19,386 nucleotides of DNA from an uncultured Clostridia bacterium (GCA_946613705.1 CAMOFU010000014.1:1-19386); one strand, 5' to 3'. Shown: positions 1 through 5,992, counted from the stretch's first letter. Notes: generated from the letters alone by a model not told the origin. Program-made: numbers and translations.

Positions 1-25
1 CGTTGACTGTGATGCTGTTTATCAT
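1..25 (-). CDS. Start of an unidentified gene leaving the left edge (partial)
   Basis: Read on the minus strand, an ATG at 25-23 is preceded by an AGAGGTG ribosome site six bases upstream, and the eight codons visible before the edge are open (Met-Ile-Asn-Ser-Ile-Thr-Val-Asn). A well-formed minus-strand promoter lies 50 to 80 bases upstream (76-104), which supports a real gene start diverging from the superoxide reductase gene. Too little protein is visible to name a family. The claim rests on ribosome site, promoter and absence of stops only. Confidence 0.55.
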
Positions 26-75
26 GATATGCACCTCTTTCTCGTTTTTATTTAATTGTCTGCTGTCTGTATATT

Positions 76-104
76 ATTATATCATATCGTGGAATGATTT
101 GCAA
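76..104 (-). promoter_or_regulatory. Sigma-A promoter of the leftward gene
   Basis: On the minus strand, TTGCAA (plus 99-104) and TATAAT (plus 76-81) are separated by exactly 17 bases. Transcription would start near 68 and give a leader of about 43 bases before the ATG at 25. It is divergent from the promoter at 156-184, so the roughly 50 bases between them could hold a shared operator. I see no clear repeat there. Confidence 0.75.
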
Positions 105-155
105 TAAGGATCACACATTATGATCGGCAGGAGCGTGCCCCATACACGGGAACTC

Positions 156-184
156 TTGACAAGGAAGCGTTTTTCATTTATAAT
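156..184 (+). promoter_or_regulatory. Sigma-A promoter of the superoxide reductase gene
   Basis: TTGACA at 156-161 and TATAAT at 179-184 with a 17-base spacer, a full consensus match. It lies about 40 bases upstream of the ATG. The leader contains an AT-rich stretch (TTATAAT at 201-207) that resembles one half of a PerR box, but the second half-site is not present in the expected orientation. Confidence 0.85.
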
Positions 185-225
185 ATAAGTGACCCGATTA
201 TTATAATTACAGAGGAGGAATAACC

Positions 226-570
226 ATGTCACAGAAATTTTATCTCAGCGAAAAGAACGTACTCGCACTCATCACCGGCGACAGCACGGAGCTCAAGGAG
301 CTGGGCGCAGGAACGACCGATGCTGCTAAAGAAAAGCACGTTCCCGTCTGTGAGGTCAAGGACAGCAAGGCCTATGTGAAGGTGGGCGACGTTGCTCATC
401 CTATGCTGCCCGAGCACTTCATTGAGTGGATCGCAGTCAAGACCGACAAGGGACTGTACTTCAGGTTCCTGAAGGCAGGAGATCCCCCGGCAGCCGTTTT
501 TTCGCTCTGCGATGAGGCTGTAGAGGCTGTTTATGCTTACTGCAATCTTCACGGACTGTGGAAGGCATGA
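226..570 (+). CDS. Superoxide reductase, neelaredoxin/desulfoferrodoxin family, centre I lost
   Basis: This small cytoplasmic non-haem iron protein of 114 residues should reduce superoxide to peroxide, the usual oxygen defence of strict anaerobes, drawing electrons from rubredoxin or similar. The centre II ligands are all visible: Glu36 and His38 in EKHVP, His58 in HPM, His64 in EHFIEWI, and Cys106 and His109 in CNLHGLWKA. The first 35 residues align by eye with the desulforedoxin domain of two-iron desulfoferrodoxins (start KFY, later GTTDAA before EKHVP), but none of its four cysteines remains, so only centre II should bind iron. The start has a strong GAGGAGG ribosome site and its own promoter. 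It is followed by a hairpin and then tex, with which it may be cotranscribed. The family assignment is confident; the electron donor is unknown. Confidence 0.93.
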   Translation: MSQKFYLSEKNVLALITGDSTELKELGAGTTDAAKEKHVPVCEVKDSKAYVKVGDVAHPMLPEHFIEWIAVKTDKGLYFRFLKAGDPPAAVFSLCDEAVEAVYAYCNLHGLWKA

Positions 571-604
571 TCTTCGGCGGCAAAAAAGCATAATACTATT
601 CGGG

Positions 605-629
605 GCTGGCAGATCAACGGTCTGTCAGC
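605..629 (+). terminator. Strong hairpin between superoxide reductase gene and tex
   Basis: An 11-bp stem (605-615 with 619-629, including two G-U pairs) closes a three-base AAC loop. It is followed by TTCTATG rather than a run of T, so it is not a canonical intrinsic terminator. It may be a weak terminator, an mRNA 3-prime-end stabiliser, or a processing site setting different levels of the superoxide reductase and tex messages. I see no separate promoter for tex after it. Confidence 0.45.
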
Positions 630-662
630 TTCTATGTCTGCAAAGAAAGGAAACCTATACCT

Positions 663-2813
663 ATGAACATCAACGAAATGCTTGCTAAGGAATTCGGACT
701 GCGGCAGGAACAGATCGACAATACCGTTGCGCTTATCGACGAGGACAAGACCATACCCTTTATCGCCCGATACCGCAAGGAGGTCACGGGCTCGCTCGAC
801 GATCAGACGCTGCGGCAGATCTTTGACAGGCTGACATATCTGCGTAACCTCGAAAAGCGCAAGCAGGAGATAATCAACTCGATCACCGAGCAGGGAAAGA
901 TGACCGACGAGCTTATGGAAGCCATAAACAAGGCCACGGTGCTTGTTGAGGTGGAGGATATCTACCGCCCGTTCAAGCCCAAGAGAAAGACCCGAGCTTC
1001 TGTAGCACGCGAGAAAGGGCTGGAGCCGCTTGCACAGCTTATCCTTGAACAGTCGCCTGCTGCCGACCCCGATGCCGCTGCTGCGGAATATGTAAATGAT
1101 GAAAAGGGTGTTGCCGATGCAGCAGAAGCATTGCAGGGCGCTATGGACATAATCGCAGAGGACGTTTCGGACAATGCCGAGCTGAGGAAGGAGCTGCGCA
1201 CGCTCTTCGCCAAGGCGGGCAGGGTAGTCTCAAAGGCTGCCGACGAGACTGCCGAGACGGTCTATGAGAATTACTATGACTTCTCCGAGCCTGTTTCAAA
1301 GATGGCGGGGCACCGTGTGCTGGCAATAGACCGCGGCGAGAAGGAGGGTGCTCTCAAGGTCGATGTTGAGGTCGGTGAGGGAGTGGGAGAGCGTGCCTGC
1401 ATCTCGCGGTACTCCAAAGGCAGAGGCAGATGTTCCGAGCTGGTGGAGGCTGCCTGCACCGACAGCTACAAGCGCCTGATCTATCCCTCGATAGAGCGCG
1501 AGATGAGGAGCGAGCTCTCCGAGAAGGCGCAGGAGGGTGCTATCGCGGTGTTCAAGGAGAACCTGCATCAGCTGCTGATGCAGCCGCCCGTGAAGGGCAA
1601 GATCACCCTCGGGCTCGACCCGGGGTATGCACACGGCTGCAAGCTTGCGGTGGTCGATGATACGGGCAAGGTGCTCGACACGGGTATCGTCTATATCAAT
1701 ACAAGGAACCAGACTGCCGAGGCAAAGCGCGGGCTTATCCGAATGATACAGAAAAACCATGTTAATGCGATCTCTATAGGCAACGGTACGGCATCGCGCG
1801 AAAGCGAAGCGCTCGTGGCAGAGATAGTGCGCGAGATACCCGACGATGTCAGCTATATCGTAGTGTCTGAGGCGGGCGCATCGGTGTACTCGGCTTCTAA
1901 GCTGGCAGCCGAGGAGTTCCCCGATTACGATGTGTCGCTGAGGTCGGCGGTGTCTATCGCAAGGCGGCTTCAGGATCCGCTTGCAGAGCTGGTGAAGATC
2001 GACCCCAAGGCGATAGGCGTGGGACAGTATCAGCATGATATGCCTCCCAAGCGTATGGACGAGGCGCTTTCGGGTGTCGTAGAGGACTGCGTGAACTCGG
2101 TGGGTGTTGATCTGAATACTGCATCGCACTCGCTGCTTTCGTATATAGCCGGCATCAACGGTACGGTGGCAAAGAACATAGTCGCCTACCGTGAGGAGAA
2201 CGGTGCTTTTACCGACCGCAAGCAGCTTATGAAGGTGCCGAAGCTCGGTGCTAAGGCATTTGAGCAGTGTGCGGGCTTTCTGCGCGTGCGTGACGGAAAG
2301 AATCCGCTCGACAACACCGCTGTCCACCCCGAGAGCTATGCAGCCGCAAAGGAGCTGCTGGACAAATGCGGCTATAAGCCGACCGATATCGGGGCGCTTT
2401 CGGAGCTGAGCAGCCGCGCGGACAAGCTGGGGGTAAAAACGCTTGCGGCAGAGCTGAATGTGGGTGTTCCCACCCTGCGTGATATTATCGCCGAGCTGAT
2501 GAAGCCGGGGCGCGACCCCAGAGACGAGCTGCCTGCACCGCTGATGCGCTCGGGCGATGTGATGGAGCTGAAGGATCTTCAGGAGGGTATGGAGCTGATG
2601 GGCACCGTGCGCAATGTTATCGACTTCGGCGCATTCGTTGATATCGGTGTACACGAGGACGGGCTTGTGCATATCTCACAGCTTGCCGACCGCTATATCA
2701 AGCACCCGCTCGATGCGGTAAAGGTAGGGCAGATAGTTAAGGTGCGCGTTATGTCGGTCGATCTGAAAAAGAAGCGGATCTCGCTTTCGATGAAGGGCGT
2801 AAAGCAGCCGTAA
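663..2813 (+). CDS. tex: Tex family S1 RNA-binding transcription accessory protein
   Basis: This 716-residue protein has the complete Tex architecture. An N-terminal helical region opens with a motif typical of the family (IARYRKEVTGSLDD near residues 34-47). A YqgF/RuvC-like fold begins near residue 313 (ITLGLDPGYAHGCKLA). Helix-hairpin-helix repeats lie near 485-545 (LNTASHSLLSYIAGI onward), and a C-terminal S1 domain occupies about 640-712 (GTVRNVIDFGAFVDIG, ending KKRISLSMK). Tex proteins bind nucleic acids and transcription complexes, with roles in stress tolerance and toxin expression in other bacteria; the exact role here is unknown. The ribosome site is an AAAGG about ten bases before the ATG. 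The length matches the family, and no key segment appears missing. It is downstream of the superoxide reductase gene on the same strand. Confidence 0.96.
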   Translation: MNINEMLAKEFGLRQEQIDNTVALIDEDKTIPFIARYRKEVTGSLDDQTLRQIFDRLTYLRNLEKRKQEIINSITEQGKMTDELMEAINKATVLVEVEDIYRPFKPKRKTRASVAREKGLEPLAQLILEQSPAADPDAAAAEYVNDEKGVADAAEALQGAMDIIAEDVSDNAELRKELRTLFAKAGRVVSKAADETAETVYENYYDFSEPVSKMAGHRVLAIDRGEKEGALKVDVEVGEGVGERACISRYSKGRGRCSELVEAACTDSYKRLIYPSIEREMRSELSEKAQEGAIAVFKENLHQLLMQPPVKGKITLGLDPGYAHGCKLAVVDDTGKVLDTGIVYINTRNQTAEAKRGLIRMIQKNHVNAISIGNGTASRESEALVAEIVREIPDDVSYIVVSEAGASVYSASKLAAEEFPDYDVSLRSAVSIARRLQDPLAELVKIDPKAIGVGQYQHDMPPKRMDEALSGVVEDCVNSVGVDLNTASHSLLSYIAGINGTVAKNIVAYREENGAFTDRKQLMKVPKLGAKAFEQCAGFLRVRDGKNPLDNTAVHPESYAAAKELLDKCGYKPTDIGALSELSSRADKLGVKTLAAELNVGVPTLRDIIAELMKPGRDPRDELPAPLMRSGDVMELKDLQEGMELMGTVRNVIDFGAFVDIGVHEDGLVHISQLADRYIKHPLDAVKVGQIVKVRVMSVDLKKKRISLSMKGVKQP

Positions 2814-2909
2814 AAGCATGGCAAGGTCGGTTTTGTTCGGGGTTTGCCTGCGAAAATACCGCCTGAAATAAGATTTCACAAATTTCCCGAAATTTTTTTC
2901 AAAAGGGGC

Positions 2910-2938
2910 TTGCATTTTCGATCAAAGTGTGTTATAAT
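2910..2938 (+). promoter_or_regulatory. Sigma-A promoter of rpmB
   Basis: TTGCAT at 2910-2915, a 17-base spacer and TATAAT at 2933-2938. The leader is about 50 bases. It ends in a GGGAGGTG ribosome site whose GAGG (2982-2985) can pair with CCTC (2991-2994) immediately before the ATG, a short stem that could modulate translation. Confidence 0.8.
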
Positions 2939-2994
2939 ATCTTAGTGTTGTGATTATTGTATTTTTTTAAGTATGGAAAGGGAGGTGCTGCCTC

Positions 2995-3180
2995 ATGGCA
3001 AAATGTGATTTTTGCGGAAAGGGTGTTACTTTCGGGATCAAGGTCTCTCACTCACACAGAAGGACCAACAGGGCTTGGAAGCCCAATGTTAAGCGTGTTA
3101 AGGCTGTAATAAACGGTACTCCCACACACGTTTACGCTTGCTCAAGATGCCTGCGTTCAGGTAAGGTTGAGCGTGCATGA
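2995..3180 (+). CDS. rpmB: 50S ribosomal protein L28, zinc-ribbon form
   Basis: This is a 61-residue, strongly basic protein of the large ribosomal subunit. It begins MAKCDFCGKG and carries the signature HSHRRTNRAWKPNV near residues 19-32, followed by a C-terminal YACSRCLRSGKV. Cys4 and Cys7 with Cys49 and Cys52 form a four-cysteine zinc ribbon, so this is the zinc-binding version of L28, as opposed to the cysteine-free paralogue some bacteria switch to under zinc limitation. It is transcribed alone from its own promoter and closed by an intrinsic terminator at 3211-3240. The length and motifs match the family with no oddities. Confidence 0.97.
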   Translation: MAKCDFCGKGVTFGIKVSHSHRRTNRAWKPNVKRVKAVINGTPTHVYACSRCLRSGKVERA

Positions 3181-3210
3181 TCCTGACAGATCACTGTATC
3201 GAAAGAATAT

Positions 3211-3240
3211 AAGGCAGTCGAGGTACGGCTGTCTTTTTTC
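3211..3240 (+). terminator. Intrinsic terminator of rpmB
   Basis: A 10-bp stem (3211-3220 with 3226-3235, two G-U pairs) has a five-base loop and runs directly into a tract of six T. Confidence 0.88.
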
Positions 3241-3301
3241 TTTTGCTATTGCTGCTCTTTAATAGTATACAGTTTAATGACCGTTGATTATTGATCTGCG
3301 C

Positions 3302-3331
3302 TTGACATAGTGCGCTTATGTGTGGTATAAT
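3302..3331 (+). promoter_or_regulatory. Promoter of RNase P RNA
   Basis: TTGACA at 3302-3307 and TATAAT at 3326-3331, 18-base spacer, both boxes perfect. The predicted start near 3337 coincides with the first base of the P1 stem of rnpB, as expected for a stable RNA. Confidence 0.9.
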
Positions 3332-3337
3332 GTATCA

Positions 3338-3694
3338 GTCGGCAGGCTATGCGGCAGCGTGAACGATCAGGTTCATGAGGAAAGTCCGGGCACCGCAGAG
3401 CAGGATAGCAGATAACATCTGCCGAGGGCGACCTCCGAGCCAGTGCAACAGAAATATACCGCCGAGCCCTGCGCTGTAGGGCTTCGGTAAGGGTGGAAAG
3501 GCGAGGTAAGAGCTCACCGGGGCGCAGGAGACTGTGCTGCCATGTAAACCTTATCCGGTGCAACGCCAATGGCAGCCGCACGGTCAATGGCTGCTCGTCA
3601 GACCGTGGGACTGTAGGCGGCTCGAGCCGATCGGCGACGGTCGGTCAAGATAGATTGCCGCACACGACAAAACCCGGCTTACAGGTCGGCCGAC
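3338..3694 (+). ncRNA. rnpB: RNase P RNA, bacterial class A
   Basis: This is the catalytic RNA of ribonuclease P, which removes the 5-prime leader of pre-tRNAs together with the RnpA protein. The universal core is easily read: GAGGAAAGTCCGGGC near 3377-3391, CAGTGCAACAGAAATATACC near 3441, the AAGGGTGGAAAGGCGAGGTA region near 3488, the AGATAGATTGCCG block near 3649, and CGACAAAACCCGGCTTACA near 3665. The ends are set by pairing of GTCGGC (3338-3343) with GCCGAC (3689-3694) as the P1 stem, giving about 357 nucleotides. The overall plan fits the A type common in Clostridia, unlike the B type of Bacillus. It has a perfect promoter and its own terminator. ORFs called inside it are spurious. Confidence 0.97.
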
Positions 3695-3697
3695 GAT

Positions 3698-3727
3698 AAA
3701 AGCGCTCCCCGCAAGGAGAGCGCTTTT
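3698..3727. terminator. Bidirectional terminator between rnpB and the converging gene
   Basis: A stem pairs AAAAGCGCTC (3698-3707) with GAGCGCTTTT (3718-3727), extended by two G-C pairs past one mismatch and closed by GCAA. A T run on each strand lets it end both rnpB and the minus-strand gene finishing at 3763. Confidence 0.85.
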
Positions 3728-3762
3728 GCTTTGTTGTTTGAGTTTCGGTGTTCTGCGTTCGG

Positions 3763-4197
3763 TCAAAGGAATTCCTTTACTCCGTCACGAAGCTTTTCTT
3801 CCGAGCGTATCACCTCGCGGGCAAGCTGCACCGCTTCGCTTTCGGCGCGTTCGTAGCGGTTGAGATAGCCCTCGAGCGATTTAATGCCCATGTCGCAGCC
3901 GTCGGTTATCAGTCCCGCAGCAGTGGAGTCATCGGGCATCACAGCCATTTTTACGTTGGTCTTCAGCCACGACATTCCCTTGGCTATCGGGTGTGCCTCG
4001 CCCTCGGGCTCGCCGTAGCGTGAGAGAAGCTTCTGCGCTTTCGCGCTGAGCTGTGCATGAGAGCTGCGGCAGTCCTCGAGAACACGGCGCAGCCGCTCGT
4101 CCTTGACATTGTCAAGGATATCGTCGATCGAATCGAGCCCCATTCTTATCCCCGAATCGCATTCGCGCAGAAGCTCTTTGGTATCATTTGTCGGCAT
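3763..4197 (-). CDS. Small helical protein, ferritin-like/DUF2383-like, function unknown
   Basis: This is a soluble, almost wholly helical protein of 144 residues with no signal peptide or membrane segment. The pattern (an N-terminal helix with NDTKELLRECDSGI, a second helix around VKDERLRRVLEDC, the segment KGMSWLKTNVKMAV, then CDMGIKSLEGYLNRY) resembles four-helix DUF2383/ferritin-like proteins, but I cannot confirm a metal site. The start is the ATG at 4197, with GGAGG seven bases upstream. An in-frame start 13 codons earlier lacks a ribosome site and would place that GGAGG inside the gene. It is monocistronic, divergent from metY and convergent with rnpB. Assignment to DUF2383 is tentative; the existence of the gene is well supported. 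Confidence 0.8.
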   Translation of the reverse strand: MPTNDTKELLRECDSGIRMGLDSIDDILDNVKDERLRRVLEDCRSSHAQLSAKAQKLLSRYGEPEGEAHPIAKGMSWLKTNVKMAVMPDDSTAAGLITDGCDMGIKSLEGYLNRYERAESEAVQLAREVIRSEEKLRDGVKEFL

Positions 4198-4308
4198 TTC
4201 GTTACCTCCTTTAATGTTTACTGATAGTATGCGCATAATTTGTGTTCTGATTCATTGAGGCAGGTTTTTGGGGGAAAAAATTTTTTTCAGAAAAATTTAT
4301 AAATCCTA

Positions 4309-4337
4309 TTGACAAAGTAGGAATTGTGTGCTATAAT
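4309..4337 (+). promoter_or_regulatory. Sigma-A promoter of the metY leader
   Basis: TTGACA at 4309-4314 and TATAAT at 4332-4337 with a 17-base spacer. The predicted start near 4345 falls at the left arm of an inverted repeat. The transcript leader up to the metY ATG is about 260 bases, unusually long, and holds the leader peptide and alternative stems described separately. Confidence 0.92.
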
Positions 4338-4344
4338 ACACACA

Positions 4345-4367
4345 TAACCTACAAAACAGATAGGTTA
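4345..4367. promoter_or_regulatory. Inverted repeat TAACCTA-N9-TAGGTTA at the metY transcription start
   Basis: Two perfect 7-base arms (4345-4351 and 4361-4367) flank a nine-base spacer, eight bases after the -10 box. A related repeat with the same core CCTA-N9-TAGG lies upstream of cysK (5940-5956). Its location over the start site suits a repressor operator; as RNA it would form a 5-prime-end hairpin. Which of the two applies cannot be told from sequence. Confidence 0.55.
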
Positions 4368-4384
4368 ACAGAGCAAGGCTCTGT
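4368..4384 (+). promoter_or_regulatory. Leader hairpin of the metY transcript
   Basis: ACAGAGC (4368-4374) pairs perfectly with GCTCTGT (4378-4384) around an AAG loop. The right arm contains GGCTCTG, which is repeated at 4563-4569, so the segment CAGAGCC at 4513-4519 could pair with either copy. It directly precedes the leader peptide ribosome site and is followed by A-rich sequence, so it is not a terminator. Confidence 0.5.
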
Positions 4385-4413
4385 AAAAGACCTGTATGGC
4401 AGGAGGAGAGAAA

Positions 4414-4485
4414 ATGCAGACAAAATTTCAGATCCTTATCCGTGAGAATTTCCGATTCGGACGAATGTGCTGTTGCCGCTGTTGA
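4414..4485 (+). CDS. Cysteine-rich leader peptide upstream of metY
   Basis: This is a 23-codon ORF, too short for standard gene calling. Its ATG is preceded by a perfect AGGAGG (4401-4406) with seven bases of spacing, stronger than the site of metY itself. The last six residues are Met-Cys-Cys-Cys-Arg-Cys, from codons TGC TGT TGC CGC TGT, then TGA. The peptide is otherwise unremarkable (basic, no membrane segment). Four cysteines in five codons is very unlikely by chance, and the gene lies between a strong promoter and the gene for a sulfhydrylase whose pathway feeds cysteine and methionine. The likely role is in the act of translation: ribosomes slowing at the Cys codons when Cys-tRNA is scarce would change folding of the RNA that follows. 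The Cys codons form part of one of two competing stems. The mechanism is inferred. Confidence 0.82.
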   Translation: MQTKFQILIRENFRFGRMCCCRC

Positions 4486-4570
4486 ACTATATACCGAATA
4501 AGCATACGGCAGCAGAGCCGATATCAATTATCAGAAAACAGGTGATTAAAGATCTTACACTCGGCTCTGC
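4470..4570 (+). promoter_or_regulatory. Mutually exclusive stems following the leader peptide
   Basis: Stem A pairs CTGTTGCCG (4470-4478, inside the Cys codons) with CGGCAGCAG (4507-4515), nine pairs with one G-U. Stem B pairs GCAGAGCCGA (4512-4521) with TCGGCTCTGC (4561-4570), ten perfect pairs across a 39-base loop. They share 4512-4515, so both cannot form fully. A ribosome stalled on the Cys codons would cover 4470-4478, block stem A and free stem B. Stem B ends 23 bases before the metY AGAGG site and has no T tract after it, so control by translation, RNA stability or Rho is more likely than intrinsic termination. No S-box or T-box signature is visible in this leader. Confidence 0.55.
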
Positions 4571-4605
4571 GGCGCATTTAATGAATAAGAAAAGAGGAAA
4601 TCATT

Positions 4606-5886
4606 ATGGCTAACTATAAATTTGAAACACTTCAGCTCCATGTAGGACAGGAGAACCCCGACCCCGCGACCGACGCACGCGCGGTACCGATATATGCGAC
4701 GACATCTTATGTGTTCAAGAATTCCGCTCATGCGGCAGCACGCTTCGGGCTTGCAGATGCAGGAAACATCTACGGCAGACTGACGAACTCTACCCAGGGC
4801 GTATTTGAGGAGCGTATCGCGGCTCTTGAAGGCGGTGTTGCAGCTCTTGCAGTCGCATCGGGTGCAGCGGCTATCACCTACACGATACAGGCACTCGCTC
4901 AGGCAGGAGAGCATATCGTAGCGCAGAAGACTATCTACGGCGGCAGCTATAATCTGCTGGCACACACTCTCCCGCAGTACGGTATCGAGACGACCTTTGT
5001 TGATGCTCACGACCTTGCAGAGCTGGAGGGTGCGATCAGGGAGAATACCAAGGCGGTGTATCTTGAAACGCTCGGCAATCCCAACTCGGATATTCCCGAT
5101 ATCGATGCGATCGCAGCTATCGCTCACAAGCACGGGCTGCCGCTGGTAATTGACAACACCTTCGGCACTCCCTATCTTATCAGGCCGATCGAGCACGGCG
5201 CTGACATCGTAGTCCATTCGGCTACCAAGTTCATCGGCGGACACGGCACTACTCTCGGCGGAGTTATCGTGGACAGCGGCAAGTTTGACTGGAAGGCAAG
5301 CGGGAAGTATGCACCTATAGCAGAGCCGAACCCCAGCTATCACGGCATTTCCTTTGCCGATGCAGTGGGCCCCGCAGCATTTGTGACCTACATCAGAGCT
5401 ATCCTGCTGCGTGACACGGGAGCTACCATCTCGCCCTTCGCCGCATTCCTGCTGCTTCAGGGTACAGAAACTCTGTCGCTCCGTCTTGAACGCCATGCAG
5501 AGAATACCAAGAAGGTAGTGGAGTTCCTTTCCAAGCACCCGAAGGTAGCCAAGGTGAACCACCCCTCGCTGCCCGATCATCCCGATCACGAGCTCTATCA
5601 GAAATACTTCCCGAACGGCGGCGCTTCTATCTTTACATTTGAGATCAAGGGCGGTCAGGCAGAGGCTCACAGGTTCATTGATAACCTTGAGATCTTCTCG
5701 CTGCTGGCAAATGTAGCTGATGTTAAGTCGCTCGTAATACACCCCGCTACCACGACACACTCTCAGCTGACCGATGAGGAGCTGGCAGATCAGGGCATAA
5801 CTCAGGCAACTGTACGTCTTTCGATAGGCACCGAGCATATCGACGATATCATTGCAGATCTTGAAAAAGGATTTGCTGCTGTCTGA
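4606..5886 (+). CDS. metY: O-acetylhomoserine sulfhydrylase (O-acetylhomoserine aminocarboxypropyltransferase)
   Basis: This PLP enzyme condenses O-acetylhomoserine with sulfide to give homocysteine, the direct sulfhydrylation route to methionine; some members also act on O-acetylserine. The 426-residue length is typical. The start LQLHVGQENPDPATDARAVPIYATTSYVF is characteristic of the MetY branch of the Cys/Met metabolism family. The SATKFIGGHG motif holds the PLP lysine (Lys208), VIDNTFGTPY holds the PLP-contacting Asp183, and YGRLTNST near 56-63 is the usual cofactor/substrate segment. An AGAGG ribosome site lies eight bases before the ATG. The gene is transcribed through the cysteine-rich leader, and cysK follows on the same strand after 131 bases, so the pair forms a sulfide-assimilation module. 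The two may be cotranscribed, since no terminator separates them. Confidence 0.95.
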   Translation: MANYKFETLQLHVGQENPDPATDARAVPIYATTSYVFKNSAHAAARFGLADAGNIYGRLTNSTQGVFEERIAALEGGVAALAVASGAAAITYTIQALAQAGEHIVAQKTIYGGSYNLLAHTLPQYGIETTFVDAHDLAELEGAIRENTKAVYLETLGNPNSDIPDIDAIAAIAHKHGLPLVIDNTFGTPYLIRPIEHGADIVVHSATKFIGGHGTTLGGVIVDSGKFDWKASGKYAPIAEPNPSYHGISFADAVGPAAFVTYIRAILLRDTGATISPFAAFLLLQGTETLSLRLERHAENTKKVVEFLSKHPKVAKVNHPSLPDHPDHELYQKYFPNGGASIFTFEIKGGQAEAHRFIDNLEIFSLLANVADVKSLVIHPATTTHSQLTDEELADQGITQATVRLSIGTEHIDDIIADLEKGFAAV

Positions 5887-5889
5887 GCA

Positions 5890-5918
5890 TTGACAATAAT
5901 GAATAAATGGAGTATTAT
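5890..5918 (+). promoter_or_regulatory. Probable promoter of cysK
   Basis: TTGACA at 5890-5895, just after the metY stop, with TATTAT at 5913-5918 after 17 bases. An overlapping TATAAT at 5918-5923 would be spaced 22 bases, which is too far. It suggests cysK can be transcribed independently of metY. Confidence 0.6.
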
Positions 5919-5939
5919 ATAATATAGCAAATAACAAAA

Positions 5940-5956
5940 CCTACTATAAACATAGG
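5940..5956. promoter_or_regulatory. Inverted repeat CCTA-N9-TAGG upstream of cysK
   Basis: CCTA (5940-5943) and TAGG (5953-5956) with the same nine-base spacing as the core of the repeat at 4348-4364 before metY; the shared upstream context is AACCTAC. The arms are shorter here than at metY. The coincidence of sequence, spacing and placement after both promoters suggests one regulator acts on both genes, for example a CymR-type (Rrf2) cysteine repressor. The regulator identity is a guess. Confidence 0.5.
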
Positions 5957-5992
5957 AGTGCAGGGGAGGGAATATCCCCTGCCTGCCCTCCT
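5954..5992 (+). promoter_or_regulatory. GC-rich hairpin in the cysK leader
   Basis: GCAGGGGA (5960-5967) pairs perfectly with TCCCCTGC (5975-5982) around a seven-base loop, and AGGAG (5954-5958) can extend the stem with CTCCT (5988-5992). There is no T run after it, so it is not an intrinsic terminator. It ends about ten bases before the cysK ribosome site, in a setting where RNA structure could affect translation or protect the cysK part of a processed metY-cysK transcript. Confidence 0.55.

Noticed and set aside
197..210. PerR-box-like AT-rich sequence in the superoxide reductase leader
   Set aside because: Only one TTATAAT half-site is present and the opposing half is not correctly spaced, so peroxide-sensor control cannot be supported.
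1296..2672. Long open frame of 458 codons on the minus strand opposite tex
   Set aside because: It is the antisense shadow of a clearly coding gene, kept open by codon bias; its composition is Arg/His/Leu-rich and no ribosome site or family motif is seen.
3288..3699. Small open frames over 3288-3699
   Set aside because: They lie inside the RNase P RNA gene, whose conserved core and promoter account for the sequence.
4345..4605. S-box (SAM) or T-box riboswitch in the metY leader
   Set aside because: None of the conserved S-box core sequences nor a T-box TGG sequence with a following terminator is visible; the leader peptide explains the length better.
4555..5937. Open frame of 460 codons on the minus strand opposite metY
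   Set aside because: Antisense shadow of metY, Cys- and Arg-rich with no domain; it also crosses the metY leader.
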